In this document: piece by piece, positions 1 to 8,695 of the stretch
Numbering within the stretch: the first letter of the stretch is position 1
How the letters are laid out: every line of letters starts with the position of its first letter
NCBI GenBank assembly: GCA_964621615.1
Contig: CAZUMW010000050.1
Location: 1-29,515 of the forward strand
Direction: 5' to 3'
DNA length: 29,515 nucleotides
DNA from: CAZUMW01 sp964621615
Lineage (GTDB): Bacteria > Desulfobacterota > WTBG01 > CAIYCZ01 > CAIRTM01
The notes under the pieces: model-generated
What the model was told of the DNA's origin: nothing
Database searches by the model: none
The model's input: the letters and a program-made list of their open reading frames with translations, nothing else
Made by a program: the position numbers and the translations under genes

Positions 1-2029
1 CTGTATGTATTTGTATAGTAACCGGAAGCGACGACCTGAGCATTTTTATTGATTCCTTCACAATCGGGCCGATATATACCTGATCCCGCTCCTGGAGATC
101 CTTTCTGCTGTACGTCAGAATCTGCCGGATCAAATCGCGGCCGCGCATACACAGAGCAACCGCCTCAGCACAATATCGTTTCGCGGATTCGCTTTCGCTG
201 TCATCCTCCGCAAGTTCCGCGTAGCCGACGATGCCTTCAAGAATATTGTTGAAATCATGCGCAATGCCGCCCGCCAGCGTGCCGATAGCCTCCATCTTCT
301 GCGATTGCCGAAGCTGCTCCTCCATTGCCTTACGGCCGCTTATATCGCGAATTATCGCGCTGTAGAAAAACCGGTCGCCCACCTGCCAGCGCGAGTTGGA
401 AATCTCCATGGGAAAGGTGCTCCCGTTTTTACGGCGCCCGGTTGATTCAAACATGGTTCCCAGAGATGAGGTGAATCCCTCTTTCTGCAGCTGCTCCTGC
501 GCACGGCGCTCGCGATAAAGGTTGGTGTCCGCCACCAGCAGCTCGGGGTTTTTTCCGATTACCTCCTCGCCATCATACGCAAAGAGCCTTCTTGCACCCT
601 CATTCCAGTAAATGATATGCATTTCATCATCAGCGATAACGACGGCATCGGTCGTTGTCTCGACAACTGCCCTGAATCGTGACTCGCTTTCGCTCAGCGC
701 TTCTGCTGCCTTTTTGCGCTCGGTAATATCACGGGCGAAGGCGAATTCATATTCATGGCCGGCATAGCTCAGATAGGTGCTGGTCACTTCAACAGGATAT
801 ATGGTTCCGCCTTTTGTTCGGTGAGTGGTTTCAAACACTATTACCTTGCTGTGCGTGAACTGCTGCCAGTGGCCGGGCCTGCTGCTTTCAGGGAAAGCAG
901 GATCTATATCATACACGCCCATGCTGAGCAGCTCAGCCCTGGTGTAGCCGAGCTTCCGGCAGGCCTCATCATTTACGTAGAGAAACCGCCCTTCAGGTGA
1001 AATCCAGAATATGCTCACCCGCGCCGCATCCAGTGAAAACTGCGTAAGCCTGAGCGACTCGTTCGCTTTTTTCTGCTCGGTAATATCGGTAATAATGCCG
1101 ACAACTCCTGCAACGCGCCCCTCTGCGTCGTTAAAGGTTGCTTTATTAAATATAGCCGTGCGCAGCTCGTTGCCGGACTCCATAAGCTGGCCCTCAAAGC
1201 GCTGCGTTCCGGGACGGGCGAACAGCTCGATGTCTTTTTCATGATAGCGGTCAGCCATATGGTACGGCCCCATTTCATGAACGGTTTTCCCCACAATCTC
1301 CTGACGGGGCTTGCGGGTCATCCGCTCAAAGGCCGCATTACATCCGATATAGCGCCCGCCGGTGTCTTTATAGTACACCGGGTCGGGAATCGTATCTATA
1401 AGGGTCTGAAGAAACGCATACTGCTCGCGCAGGGCGCTGTCCGCGCCCGAGCGGTCGGTAAGCGTCCGTGCCAGAATAAACGCCCAGATGCAGGCAGCAA
1501 TCAGGGCGGTCACGCACAGCACTGCCGCAAAAAACAAAGAGCGGTTATTAGCGCTTTGAATCTGGTCCTGAGAGTTTTCTGACGCCATCCCCGCCTGCCG
1601 GGCAATCGCATGAATGAGCTCCTCATGGGCGTCCCTTGACTGCGTATCAAGCAAATCCCGTGCGGTTTTTACCGAAAAATCATAATGCAGCCCGATAACT
1701 TCTTCGTAGAGCCGCCTGTTGGCCAGAAGCAGCTCCTCACCGAAGCGAAGCCGATTCAGCTCGCGCTCAAGATGCTCTGCAGACCGCAGAAACTCCTTTC
1801 TCAGCCTGTCCATCTTCCAGGGGTTCATGGTCCCCAGCAGCTTATACACAGTCAGCCGGGTGTGCGCTGCAGTCTCCTGAATGCTTTTCAGCTCAAGCTG
1901 CTTCATGAGGGTGCTGCGTTGTATCGCCGCCAGATGGGTCGCGTTATAGTGCGCAAACAGCCCCTGCACTGCAAGAAAAAAAATAATACAGCAAAACGCC
2001 ATAATGAGTCGAAAAGCGATCAGACGCAT
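1..2029 (-). CDS. Multi-PAS membrane sensor histidine kinase, C-terminus cut by window edge
   Basis: Reading the minus strand from the ATG at 2029 gives an uninterrupted frame of 676 codons that runs off the window start, so the ATPase domain is outside. An AAGAGG ribosome binding site lies a few bases before the ATG. Seen in order: a hydrophobic N-terminal segment (about residues 7-27), an extracytoplasmic region of about 140 residues, a second membrane segment (about 168-186), then three PAS/PAC units (about 205-320, 330-445 and 455-575), each ending in a D-I-T-E-type or equivalent PAC tail. The phosphoacceptor box AHDFNNIL has its histidine at residue 591. This H-box type is typical of NtrB-like kinases. 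It lies 66 bp downstream of a periplasmic binding protein gene on the same strand, so that protein may supply its ligand signal; this is inference. The kinase call is firm, the stimulus unknown. Confidence 0.9.
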   Translation of the reverse strand, partial: MRLIAFRLIMAFCCIIFFLAVQGLFAHYNATHLAAIQRSTLMKQLELKSIQETAAHTRLTVYKLLGTMNPWKMDRLRKEFLRSAEHLERELNRLRFGEELLLANRRLYEEVIGLHYDFSVKTARDLLDTQSRDAHEELIHAIARQAGMASENSQDQIQSANNRSLFFAAVLCVTALIAACIWAFILARTLTDRSGADSALREQYAFLQTLIDTIPDPVYYKDTGGRYIGCNAAFERMTRKPRQEIVGKTVHEMGPYHMADRYHEKDIELFARPGTQRFEGQLMESGNELRTAIFNKATFNDAEGRVAGVVGIITDITEQKKANESLRLTQFSLDAARVSIFWISPEGRFLYVNDEACRKLGYTRAELLSMGVYDIDPAFPESSRPGHWQQFTHSKVIVFETTHRTKGGTIYPVEVTSTYLSYAGHEYEFAFARDITERKKAAEALSESESRFRAVVETTTDAVVIADDEMHIIYWNEGARRLFAYDGEEVIGKNPELLVADTNLYRERRAQEQLQKEGFTSSLGTMFESTGRRKNGSTFPMEISNSRWQVGDRFFYSAIIRDISGRKAMEEQLRQSQKMEAIGTLAGGIAHDFNNILEGIVGYAELAEDDSESESAKRYCAEAVALCMRGRDLIRQILTYSRKDLQERDQVYIGPIVKESIKMLRSSLPVTIQIHT

Positions 2030-2095
2030 GACAGCCTCTTTACAATATGCGCCGCTTTTATGACAGGCGTGCGGCTGCTGTTTTTCCGTCCGGGA

Positions 2096-3112
2096 TCAAT
2101 CCCTGTCCGGCGGGCTTTCACGAAGCGCTCTCATGATATACCGGTTATCGAATATATCCCCTGCCGTAAAATCTTTCTTGAGCATATTGTTTTTTTTGAG
2201 AAACGCTCTGACTGAAGCAAGATAGCGGCACAAACCGCCCCCGCTTTTATTTCGCTCATACAGCTGTTCGGGGCCGTGTATCTTAACCGCGTCAACCATC
2301 CGCTTCAGCGTTGCAGAGGAATACGGCTTATGGCCGCAAAATGTCCTGCGGTTCAGTATGCGGGCATATTCCTCCCAGTTATCGGGGTGCATTACCCACT
2401 GCGCGGCTTTTATCCAGCCGGCGATAATACGGGTAATATCGCGGGCGGGAATATGCGCCACCCTGCCGCGATAGCCCCACAGGCATTCCGGAATACAGCC
2501 TGCAAAGTCGGCGGAGTCGGCAAGCGCAACGCCGTTTCCCTCGCGCAGGGCACGCAACGCCCATGGATCATAGTTGACGATCGCAGGCAGGCGCCCTGCA
2601 ATGAACTGGGCGGCCATGTCATCGGGGTGCAGCTCAACAATGCGGAAGTCCGAAAGGGAAAGGTTCTGCGTGCTCAGATACAGGTCGAGAAAATACAGAC
2701 ACGAGGGGAGGCGCAAAAAAACGCCAAGAGGAGCGCCCCTGTATTCGGCTATGGAATGATTTTGTTTGACGATTATCCGGTCCCCGCCGTGCGACCAGTC
2801 GGTTTCAGCAAGCGCCACCACAGGGGTGCCGTCCATGTAGATACCGACAAGCGAGCCGGCCATATCCATCGCAAAATCGATCCGCCCCGCTTTTAGGGCC
2901 TCAAGAATAATTATCGGGTCATCATAATTAACCACCTCGACGGAAACGCTGCGCTCAGCCCAGAAGCCTTTTTCCTGCGCCACGTGAAGCGGCGACCAGC
3001 CTGTCCAGGCAACGGTGGCAATCGTGTACGGGCGGGCAGGGTCGGCAGCGGCATACCCGGTAAGGGCACAAAAAACAAACACGGCGCACAGCACACCGGT
3101 TAATCGGCACAT
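2096..3112 (-). CDS. NMT1/SsuA-like periplasmic substrate-binding protein
   Basis: 338 residues beginning with a clear Sec signal peptide (hydrophobic residues about 5-22, Ala-rich cleavage region). The mature start contains the family pattern AWTGWSPLHVAQEKGFW, then a short D-P-I-I segment and repeated small-residue motifs typical of THI5/NMT1/SsuA-like ABC solute-binding proteins, which bind small sulfonates, pyrimidine precursors, nitrate or similar ligands in the periplasm. A run of G residues ahead of the ATG serves as ribosome binding site. No ABC permease or ATPase gene is adjacent; the neighbours are a BASS symporter upstream and a PAS kinase 66 bp downstream, all on the same strand. 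The protein could therefore be a sensory ligand-binding partner rather than part of a transporter. The ligand cannot be told from sequence. Confidence 0.82.
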   Translation of the reverse strand: MCRLTGVLCAVFVFCALTGYAAADPARPYTIATVAWTGWSPLHVAQEKGFWAERSVSVEVVNYDDPIIILEALKAGRIDFAMDMAGSLVGIYMDGTPVVALAETDWSHGGDRIIVKQNHSIAEYRGAPLGVFLRLPSCLYFLDLYLSTQNLSLSDFRIVELHPDDMAAQFIAGRLPAIVNYDPWALRALREGNGVALADSADFAGCIPECLWGYRGRVAHIPARDITRIIAGWIKAAQWVMHPDNWEEYARILNRRTFCGHKPYSSATLKRMVDAVKIHGPEQLYERNKSGGGLCRYLASVRAFLKKNNMLKKDFTAGDIFDNRYIMRALRESPPDRD

Positions 3113-3195
3113 AACTGCCCCCCTATATTGCGTGGTCTGTGTTTTTTAATGTAGTACAGCCCCGGAATGATCGTCAACAACAAAAACGCTTATTA

Positions 3196-4122
3196 TCAAT
3201 CGGGAAAGGCGGCGCTGCCGGTGCTTCGGCGCCACCAGGATGCACAGACGATTCCCGACATATTGTGCCACAGGCTGAAAAGCGCGCTCGGCAGGGCTGC
3301 CTGTGCAGAAAAAAATTGTGCAGCCAGCGCAACGCCAAGCCCGGAGTTCTGCATCCCGACCTCGATTGCCATGGTCCGGCGGTCCTGCACGCTGAAGCCG
3401 AAAAGCAATCCGATGCCGTAGCCTGCTGCCATTCCAGACAGGTTGTGCAGTATTACCACAAGCAATATAACCGCCGGAAACGCCAGCACCAGATCACGGT
3501 CAAGAGCAATAACAATTGCTATGGTGAAGGCTATTGCAACTATCGACACGGACGGCAGCACCGACAGCAAAACATCCTTGTGCCGCTCCAGGCCCCTGCG
3601 TAGCAGAACGCCGACGGCGACCGGAAGCAGGATAATCATGAAAATATTGTACATAATTTCTAAAAAAGGTATATGCAGGCTGTGGCCCAGAAGCATATAA
3701 ACGATTGCCGGGGTCATGATCGGTGACATAAGCGTTGAGGCAAGCGTCATAGCTACCGACAGCGCAACGTTGCCGCGGGCAAGATAAGCGATAACATTTG
3801 ATGCGGTTCCGCCCGGACAGGCCCCGAGAAGCACAAACCCGAGCACCAGCGGCGCATCAAGCGAAAATACCCTGCCGAGCCCCAGCGCGATCAGGGGCAT
3901 GCACCCGTACTGTGCGGCCACACCCAGCAGCACTGCTGCTTTCTTCCGCCAGAGCTGCCTGAAATCAGCAGGGGTAAGCGTCACCCCCATCCCGAACATG
4001 ATTAACCCGAGCAGATATCTGATGCAGGGCTTTGCCCAGACAAACCCTTGAGGAAAAATAAGCGCTGCGGCCGACATCACAACGGCAATAAGAAGAAACC
4101 GCCGCTCTATAAAACCGCTCAT
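3196..4122 (-). CDS. Bile acid:sodium symporter (BASS) family transporter
   Basis: 308 residues from the ATG at 4122, chosen because GGGAGG sits 4 bases upstream; an upstream ATG at 4155 lacks such a site. The protein is almost wholly hydrophobic, with about nine to ten membrane segments. Family signatures are visible: FGMGVTLTPADF in the N-terminal half, GACPGGTASNVIAYLARGN at the first helix crossover and an E-V-G-M-Q-N-S-G-L-G motif near the second crossover; both are sodium/substrate-site regions in BASS proteins. Bacterial members carry organic anions such as pantoate, pyruvate or bile acids with sodium; which one applies here is not determinable. It appears to head a minus-strand run with the binding protein (83 bp downstream) and the PAS kinase. 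Confidence 0.88.
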   Translation of the reverse strand: MSGFIERRFLLIAVVMSAAALIFPQGFVWAKPCIRYLLGLIMFGMGVTLTPADFRQLWRKKAAVLLGVAAQYGCMPLIALGLGRVFSLDAPLVLGFVLLGACPGGTASNVIAYLARGNVALSVAMTLASTLMSPIMTPAIVYMLLGHSLHIPFLEIMYNIFMIILLPVAVGVLLRRGLERHKDVLLSVLPSVSIVAIAFTIAIVIALDRDLVLAFPAVILLVVILHNLSGMAAGYGIGLLFGFSVQDRRTMAIEVGMQNSGLGVALAAQFFSAQAALPSALFSLWHNMSGIVCASWWRRSTGSAAFPD

Positions 4123-4211
4123 CACACCTCCCTTTTCGCCTGCCCCGCCATACATACGACATTCTCTTTGACGACATGCCGGACCGGGTGTATATTAATG
4201 GAGTATCAAAC

Positions 4212-4486
4212 GTATCCAAAATAAATTAAAACATTGGGCAAAAGCCGGTTCGGGCTTGTCGCTGCGCAGCCTCCGCCATATGAAACCTCATTGCAGGGAC
4301 GGCCCGCTGCTGCCGGGTGTACTCCGTGACAGGCATTGTGCCGGGATTGCCACGGGCAGCACCGTCCGCCGGGCCGTGTGTGTACTGCAAGGTTAACGGC
4401 ACATGCCGCTGCATAGCATCTTGAATTTGTTGCGGGGGCATTGCAGAGCCCCGCCCGAACCGGCTTCGTTACATTATTTTGGATAC
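4212..4486. repeat. Dispersed inverted-terminal repeat, copy A (complete, 275 bp)
   Basis: Both ends carry GTATCCAAAATAA in inverted orientation (left 4212-4224; right end at 4486), a perfect 13-bp terminal repeat. A second inverted pair, AAGCCGGTTCGGGC, lies just inside (4242-4255 and 4453-4466). A GC-rich hairpin with GCGGGG/CCCCGC arms precedes the right end. Copies B (19920 onward) and C (29413 onward) share the left half closely. On the minus strand a short frame ends at a TAA inside the left end in all copies. There is no transposase and no obvious target-site duplication. It sits between the divergently transcribed BASS and HD-domain genes. The structure resembles a MITE-like non-autonomous element or structured intergenic repeat; I do not recognise a named family. 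Confidence 0.8.
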
Positions 4487-4591
4487 CAGTGATCGAATAT
4501 ATACCTTTTCGCCGTACAGAAAACAAGGCTGGCGTTATTTACTCAAACACATCCTGAGGCAAGCAGAAAAACGCAATATCTGTGCATCCCC

Positions 4592-5425
4592 ATGAATAAA
4601 CCTTATTTTTCAATATCAGCAGGGCAGGCACGGCACGGCAATAAAAAAGCAGCGGCACGCCATACCGACATAGCACACTACATTTCCCTGTTCCTGGATT
4701 TTGCTGACAGCTATTGCCGTACCGCTCCCGGTGAAGCCGAATTTCACATACTGAAGCGTGACCACTCCCTGCGCGTGCTTGAAAACGCACGCATGATCGC
4801 AGCCTGCCTTGATCCCGGGCCGGTGTGCACTACCTGCATTTTGCTGTCCGCGCTGTTTCACGACATCGGCAGATTTCCGCAGTATGCCCTTCACAAAACA
4901 TTCATCGATGCGCTCTCGGAAAACCACGGCCTTCTCGGCGCGAAAACGCTTAGGCAAAAACAGCTTCTGAGGGCGCTGCCTGCCGGGGATCAAAAAATTA
5001 TTTGCTGCACAGTAGCGCTACACAACCGCCGCGCTCTGCCCCGCCTGCTGCCCGACGCTGTACGGCCTGCCGCCGCTGTTGTCCGCGATGCAGACAAGCT
5101 TGATATTATTGCGGTGCAGCTTGAGCGGCTCAAAAAGGGGACGCTGGAGGATCTTCTTGCGATTCCGTGGCTTAACACAGATCCGGCTGCATACAGCCCG
5201 CCCGTGTATCAGGATTTTATGGGGGGAAAGCTGGTGCGGCATGCTGATATACGCTGCATAACTGATGCAAAGCTGCTGCTGTGCAGCTGGATTTACGATC
5301 TGCACTTTACCGAAACGCGCCGCATGTTTCTGGAGCGCGGGTTTCTTGATGCGTTTGCTGCGATGCTGCCGGATATAGATGCAATGGCGCCGGTGAAAAA
5401 ACGCCTGTGCGATTTCTTCTCCTGA
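4592..5425 (+). CDS. HD-domain phosphohydrolase
   Basis: 277 residues. Metal-binding residues of the HD superfamily are visible in order: H58 in KRDHSLRV, the H90-D91 pair in ALFHDIGRFPQY, H144 in ALHNR and D168 in RDADKLD. Such proteins hydrolyse phosphate esters of nucleotides or second messengers; the layout here is like stand-alone HD hydrolases of unknown substrate rather than the HD-GYP class, because no G-Y-P motif is present. No strong ribosome binding site is seen before the ATG. The gene stands alone, divergent from the BASS operon across repeat A and convergent with the cyclic-nucleotide-binding gene (28-bp gap). It is cytoplasmic, with no signal peptide or membrane segment. Confidence 0.82.
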   Translation: MNKPYFSISAGQARHGNKKAAARHTDIAHYISLFLDFADSYCRTAPGEAEFHILKRDHSLRVLENARMIAACLDPGPVCTTCILLSALFHDIGRFPQYALHKTFIDALSENHGLLGAKTLRQKQLLRALPAGDQKIICCTVALHNRRALPRLLPDAVRPAAAVVRDADKLDIIAVQLERLKKGTLEDLLAIPWLNTDPAAYSPPVYQDFMGGKLVRHADIRCITDAKLLLCSWIYDLHFTETRRMFLERGFLDAFAAMLPDIDAMAPVKKRLCDFFS

Positions 5426-5453
5426 GCATACCGCTTACAGGCAATAGAAAAGG

Positions 5454-6065
5454 CTACCTGCCCTTCTGTTCGAGCTGCCGGCGCATGTCGGCCAGCTCCC
5501 TGTCTTTTTCATCAAGCATCTGGAGGGTTTTTTTCAAGGTCTGTAAGGTTTCATGATATTTTTGCTCAGCCTCCGCCCGCCGCTGCTCGCTTGTCTGAAG
5601 CTGACGCTCAACCTCCGACATCCTCGTAGTGGTTTTTGCCAGCCGGTCTTTTGTAACATTCACCACAGAGCGGCAGAACTCATCGCGGCTGACGGCATGG
5701 GCCAAGCCGGCGTGGTCAAGAATAGACATGTCTATCGCCAGGCACACGGCTTTTGTGCAGGCATAAACAGATGCCGACCGCGCATCGCCCTCAAGGATGC
5801 CCATTTCTCCGAACATATCCCCGACCCGCTCAAACGTGGCAACGCGGCAGGTGTTCTTAACAACCTCGATCTTTCCATCAATGAGCCAGAATACCCAGTT
5901 GTCGTATTTGCCCTCATCAATAATGGTTTCGGCGGGGTCATACTCAATAATCTTTGCGTACCCTTTGTTGAAAAAGGTTTCCTTTATCTCTGCGGGTGTA
6001 TAGGATTTAAAAACAGAAATGCGGGTAAAGAGGTCGAATATTTTTTCGCGCACATGCGTTTCCAC
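5454..6065 (-). CDS. Cyclic nucleotide-binding domain protein with C-terminal coiled coil
   Basis: 203 residues from a GTG start with an AGAGG about 11 bases upstream. Residues about 15-125 form a CAP-like cNMP-binding domain: the phosphate-binding cassette reads FGEMGILEGDARSASV, with E87 and R96, the two residues that usually contact the cyclic nucleotide, both present. No helix-turn-helix follows, so it is not a CRP-type transcription factor. Residues about 150-203 are charged and heptad-like (rich in E, Q, R, L), predicting a coiled coil for oligomerisation or partner binding. It follows yggS by 36 bp on the same strand, suggesting co-transcription. It may be a cAMP/cGMP-responsive scaffold or regulatory subunit; partner unknown. 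Confidence 0.8.
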   Translation of the reverse strand: METHVREKIFDLFTRISVFKSYTPAEIKETFFNKGYAKIIEYDPAETIIDEGKYDNWVFWLIDGKIEVVKNTCRVATFERVGDMFGEMGILEGDARSASVYACTKAVCLAIDMSILDHAGLAHAVSRDEFCRSVVNVTKDRLAKTTTRMSEVERQLQTSEQRRAEAEQKYHETLQTLKKTLQMLDEKDRELADMRRQLEQKGR

Positions 6066-6101
6066 AACAGCTGTGTTCCTCTGCCGGTATGCGTATTGCT
6101 G

Positions 6102-6776
6102 TCAGTAGCTTCTTGCGCCGAACACAACGGTACCCAGCCTGACCATCGTTGCTCCCTCTTCAACAGCCACCCGGTACGAGTCAGACATGCCCATAGAAAG
6201 GGTCTGCAAGGCAATGCCGGGCACCTCAGCATCAGAAAGCAGGTCAAACAGCTCGCGGGTTTTGCGAAAATAGGGCCTGCTATCTTCAGGATTTTCCGTA
6301 AGTGGCCCCATAGTCATCACACCTGATACGCTGATGCCGGTCAGCTTCGCTATCTGCTGTGCAGCGTTCAGGAGGGGTTCCAGCCGGGGGGGGAACCCTG
6401 ACTTTGCCGCCTCGTCGGCTGAATTGATTTCCATATACACCGGGATGACGGTTTTTTGTCTCCGGGCCCGCTTATCAATCGCGATAGCCTTCTCAACTGA
6501 ATCGACTGTTTGTATTACCTGAAAAAGCTGCATCGCGCGGTTGATTTTATTTTTCTGCAGCGGGCCGATCATATGCCATGACACCCGGCGCGCCCTGTCA
6601 CCGAGGGCAGCCTGGACACGCTCTGCTTCCTGCACAAAATTCTCCCCGATATGTGTCGCGCCCGCCTCTATTGCTTCGGCCACCTCCTCGGGGGTGCGGG
6701 TTTTAGCTGCAAGAACGATGGTTACCGAGTCGGGCAGCTCTCTTTGTATCTGCCGGAAATTGCTCGTAATGCTCAC
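6102..6776 (-). CDS. yggS: YggS/PLPBP family pyridoxal phosphate homeostasis protein
   Basis: A single-domain TIM-barrel protein of the PLP-binding YggS/PROSC family, which buffers cellular pyridoxal phosphate and has no known catalytic role. Visible hallmarks are the PLP-lysine motif LAAKT (K25 from the chosen start), GENFVQEA, WHMIGPLQKNK, the S-G-V-M-T-M-G segment and the C-terminal SMGMSDSYRVAVEEGATMVRLG phosphate-binding region. The frame is open up to 6836, but I chose the GTG at 6776 because AAGGA lies 8 bases upstream and the resulting 224 residues match the family length. It is followed 36 bp later by the cyclic-nucleotide-binding gene and preceded by a broken AbrB-like frame. Confidence 0.92.
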   Translation of the reverse strand: MSITSNFRQIQRELPDSVTIVLAAKTRTPEEVAEAIEAGATHIGENFVQEAERVQAALGDRARRVSWHMIGPLQKNKINRAMQLFQVIQTVDSVEKAIAIDKRARRQKTVIPVYMEINSADEAAKSGFPPRLEPLLNAAQQIAKLTGISVSGVMTMGPLTENPEDSRPYFRKTRELFDLLSDAEVPGIALQTLSMGMSDSYRVAVEEGATMVRLGTVVFGARSY

Positions 6777-6852
6777 GGGCACAATCCTTTTTACACGCTG
6801 CGCTCCCTGTAAAGGCAGGGACGCCGCCTTTATCAATCAGGCTGGGCTCACC

Positions 6853-7018
6853 TTACGCAGGTTTCAATATAATCATATTGTCATTTTCTTCAATGGGTAT
6901 ATGGGATTCGGGTTTCAAGTTGAAATCGTCACCAATTTTTTTTGGGAATAACAATTCTTCCGAATTCATCAACTGTGGTATCCATAAAGCACCGTTCATT
7001 GGCAATACGCAATTGCAT
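6853..7018 (-). pseudogene. AbrB/MazE-like DNA-binding domain, frameshifted at an A8 run
   Basis: On the minus strand the frame from ATG 7018 (or ATG 6985) reads TTVDEFGRIVIPKK and then meets a stop. If one A is removed from the A8 run (complement of the eight T at about 6936-6943), it continues as IGDDFNLKPESHI, an acidic stretch and NMIILKP, ending at TAA 6853. The joined product of about 50 residues has the complete SpoVT-AbrB swapped-hairpin pattern of antitoxins such as MazE/VapB and of AbrB regulators. No toxin gene lies beside it and no clear ribosome binding site is seen. It is either a decayed orphan antitoxin/regulator or an intact gene with a homopolymer error in the assembly. Confidence 0.6.
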
Positions 7019-7179
7019 ATTTGCAATCAAACTATCCGCCCTCTATACAGAACACCGCCGTTATTCGCACCGTTTCCAGCGAGCAGGGCGGGGGCAATTC
7101 GAAAACATGAATATTCCCTACCGGAATGCCGCAGCATGACATGCGGGCTTCAGAGACCACCTCTGTGCGGGGTATGGCA

Positions 7180-8610
7180 TCACTCAAACCGCTGGATTTT
7201 CAGCATGTCGGCACCGCCGGGCGCATTAAGAGTGCTGCCCGCAATATAGATGAAGGTGTCGCCGGAGACGGCAAGCCCTGACTTTTTCAACCGCTCTGCT
7301 GCATGTGCAATCATTTCATCCGTGCTGTAATACACATCAACCTTAACAGGGTGAACGCCCCACAGAAGGCAGAGCCGGCGGCACACGGCCTCATCCGGCG
7401 TCAGCGCATACACAGGAGCCGCGGGGCGCTGGCAGGACAGGCACCGGGCTGTACTGCCGCTCAGCGTAAATGCGGCGATTCCCTGCGCCTCAACCTCTTC
7501 AGCGACTGTGCAGGCTGCCCGAGCCAGGGCCGACTGCGCAGGCGTCCCGATCCGCTGCCAGTCATATGCTGAGGGTCGCGATATGTGGTGATAATGACCC
7601 TCGACATGCTGCACAATTCTTTTCATCATACGCACCGCTCCTGCCGGATAGCGGCCCACAGAGGTTTCCGCGCTGAGCATCACCGCGTCGGAGCCGTCAA
7701 GAACCGCGTTGGCAACGTCTGTTGCCTCCGCCCGCGTGGGCAGCGGGGACTGCACCATCGACTCGAGCATCTGCGTAGCGGTGATGACCGGCATGCCGCG
7801 GCTGTTTGCGGCCCTAATAATCTTTTTTTGAGCTACCGGAACCGACTCCACAGGCACTTCTATGCCGAGGTCTCCGCGGGCAACCATAACTCCGTCGGCC
7901 TCGTCCAGAATATCATCAAGCCGTTCAAGCGCATGCGGGCGCTCTATTTTTGCAATAATGGGCACCGGCGGGGCGCCGGTCTGCACCATTGCGGTGCGCA
8001 GATTCCGGACATCCTCCTTCCGTGCTACAAAGCTCAGCGCGACAAAATCAACACCGTGCTCCAGCCCGAAGCGAAGATCGGCGATGTCTTTTTCTGTTGG
8101 CGCTGAAACGGTCAGCGGTGAGTCAGGCAGGTTGATCCCCTTGCGCTCCCCGAGCACTCCGCCGGTCACAACAACGCATATTGCCTCCATTTCCTCACAT
8201 GATCTCACCACGAGATCTATCATGCCGTCGTTTATAAGGACATGATCTCCGGGAGAAACATCGGCGGTAAAGCGATCATAGGAAACTGCGATGCGCGTTT
8301 CATCGCCGGGGAAATCCCCTGGGATAAGGTGCACGGTTTCGCCCTGACGGAGCATGACGTCCCTGCCGTTCATCAGCGGGCCGGTGCGTATGCGCGGGCC
8401 CTGCAAATCCTGCAGCACGGCTGCGGGCCTGCCCGCTTCAGCTGCCGCCTTTCTGACGGCTGCGATAAATGAAGCATGCTGCTCGCGAGTACCGTGTGAA
8501 AAGTTCAGCCTGAAAACATCCGCACCCGATTCGACCAGGCTGCGAATTGTCTCAGGGTCCTGTGTGGCAGGGCCGAGTGTGACCACGATTTTGCTTGATG
8601 CTGGCTGCAT
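7180..8610 (-). CDS. pyk: Pyruvate kinase
   Basis: 476 residues, the normal bacterial length. It catalyses phosphoenolpyruvate + ADP to pyruvate + ATP, the last step of glycolysis. Recognisable motifs: the N-terminal KIVVTLGPA and RLNFSHG, the active-site segment IIAKIERPHAL containing the catalytic lysine, MVARGDLGIEVP, the signature ITATQMLESM, and AVMLSAETSVGRYP. The C-terminal regulatory domain continues to an N-A-P-G-G motif near the end. A GAGGGG ribosome binding site lies just before the ATG. It appears to be transcribed alone or as the first gene of a minus-strand run with the AbrB-like relic and yggS. Upstream is a 227-bp region containing a long inverted repeat. Confidence 0.97.
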   Translation of the reverse strand: MQPASSKIVVTLGPATQDPETIRSLVESGADVFRLNFSHGTREQHASFIAAVRKAAAEAGRPAAVLQDLQGPRIRTGPLMNGRDVMLRQGETVHLIPGDFPGDETRIAVSYDRFTADVSPGDHVLINDGMIDLVVRSCEEMEAICVVVTGGVLGERKGINLPDSPLTVSAPTEKDIADLRFGLEHGVDFVALSFVARKEDVRNLRTAMVQTGAPPVPIIAKIERPHALERLDDILDEADGVMVARGDLGIEVPVESVPVAQKKIIRAANSRGMPVITATQMLESMVQSPLPTRAEATDVANAVLDGSDAVMLSAETSVGRYPAGAVRMMKRIVQHVEGHYHHISRPSAYDWQRIGTPAQSALARAACTVAEEVEAQGIAAFTLSGSTARCLSCQRPAAPVYALTPDEAVCRRLCLLWGVHPVKVDVYYSTDEMIAHAAERLKKSGLAVSGDTFIYIAGSTLNAPGGADMLKIQRFE

Positions 8611-8695
8611 AACCCCTCTGTGCCGGGCGCATGGTTAGTGAAAGAACAAAAAAAGTATAGAAGAAAGCCGGGACGGTGTCAATGAAGGAGTTAGC

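Noticed and set aside
2276..2896. 206-residue plus-strand frame inside the binding-protein gene
   Set aside because: Antisense to a protein with a signal peptide and NMT1-like motifs; no ribosome binding site or family pattern.
4226..4526. Minus-strand frames in repeat copy A treated as ordinary genes
   Set aside because: They lie entirely within the repeat, and the differences from copy B are mostly amino-acid-changing, so they are described as part of the repeat.
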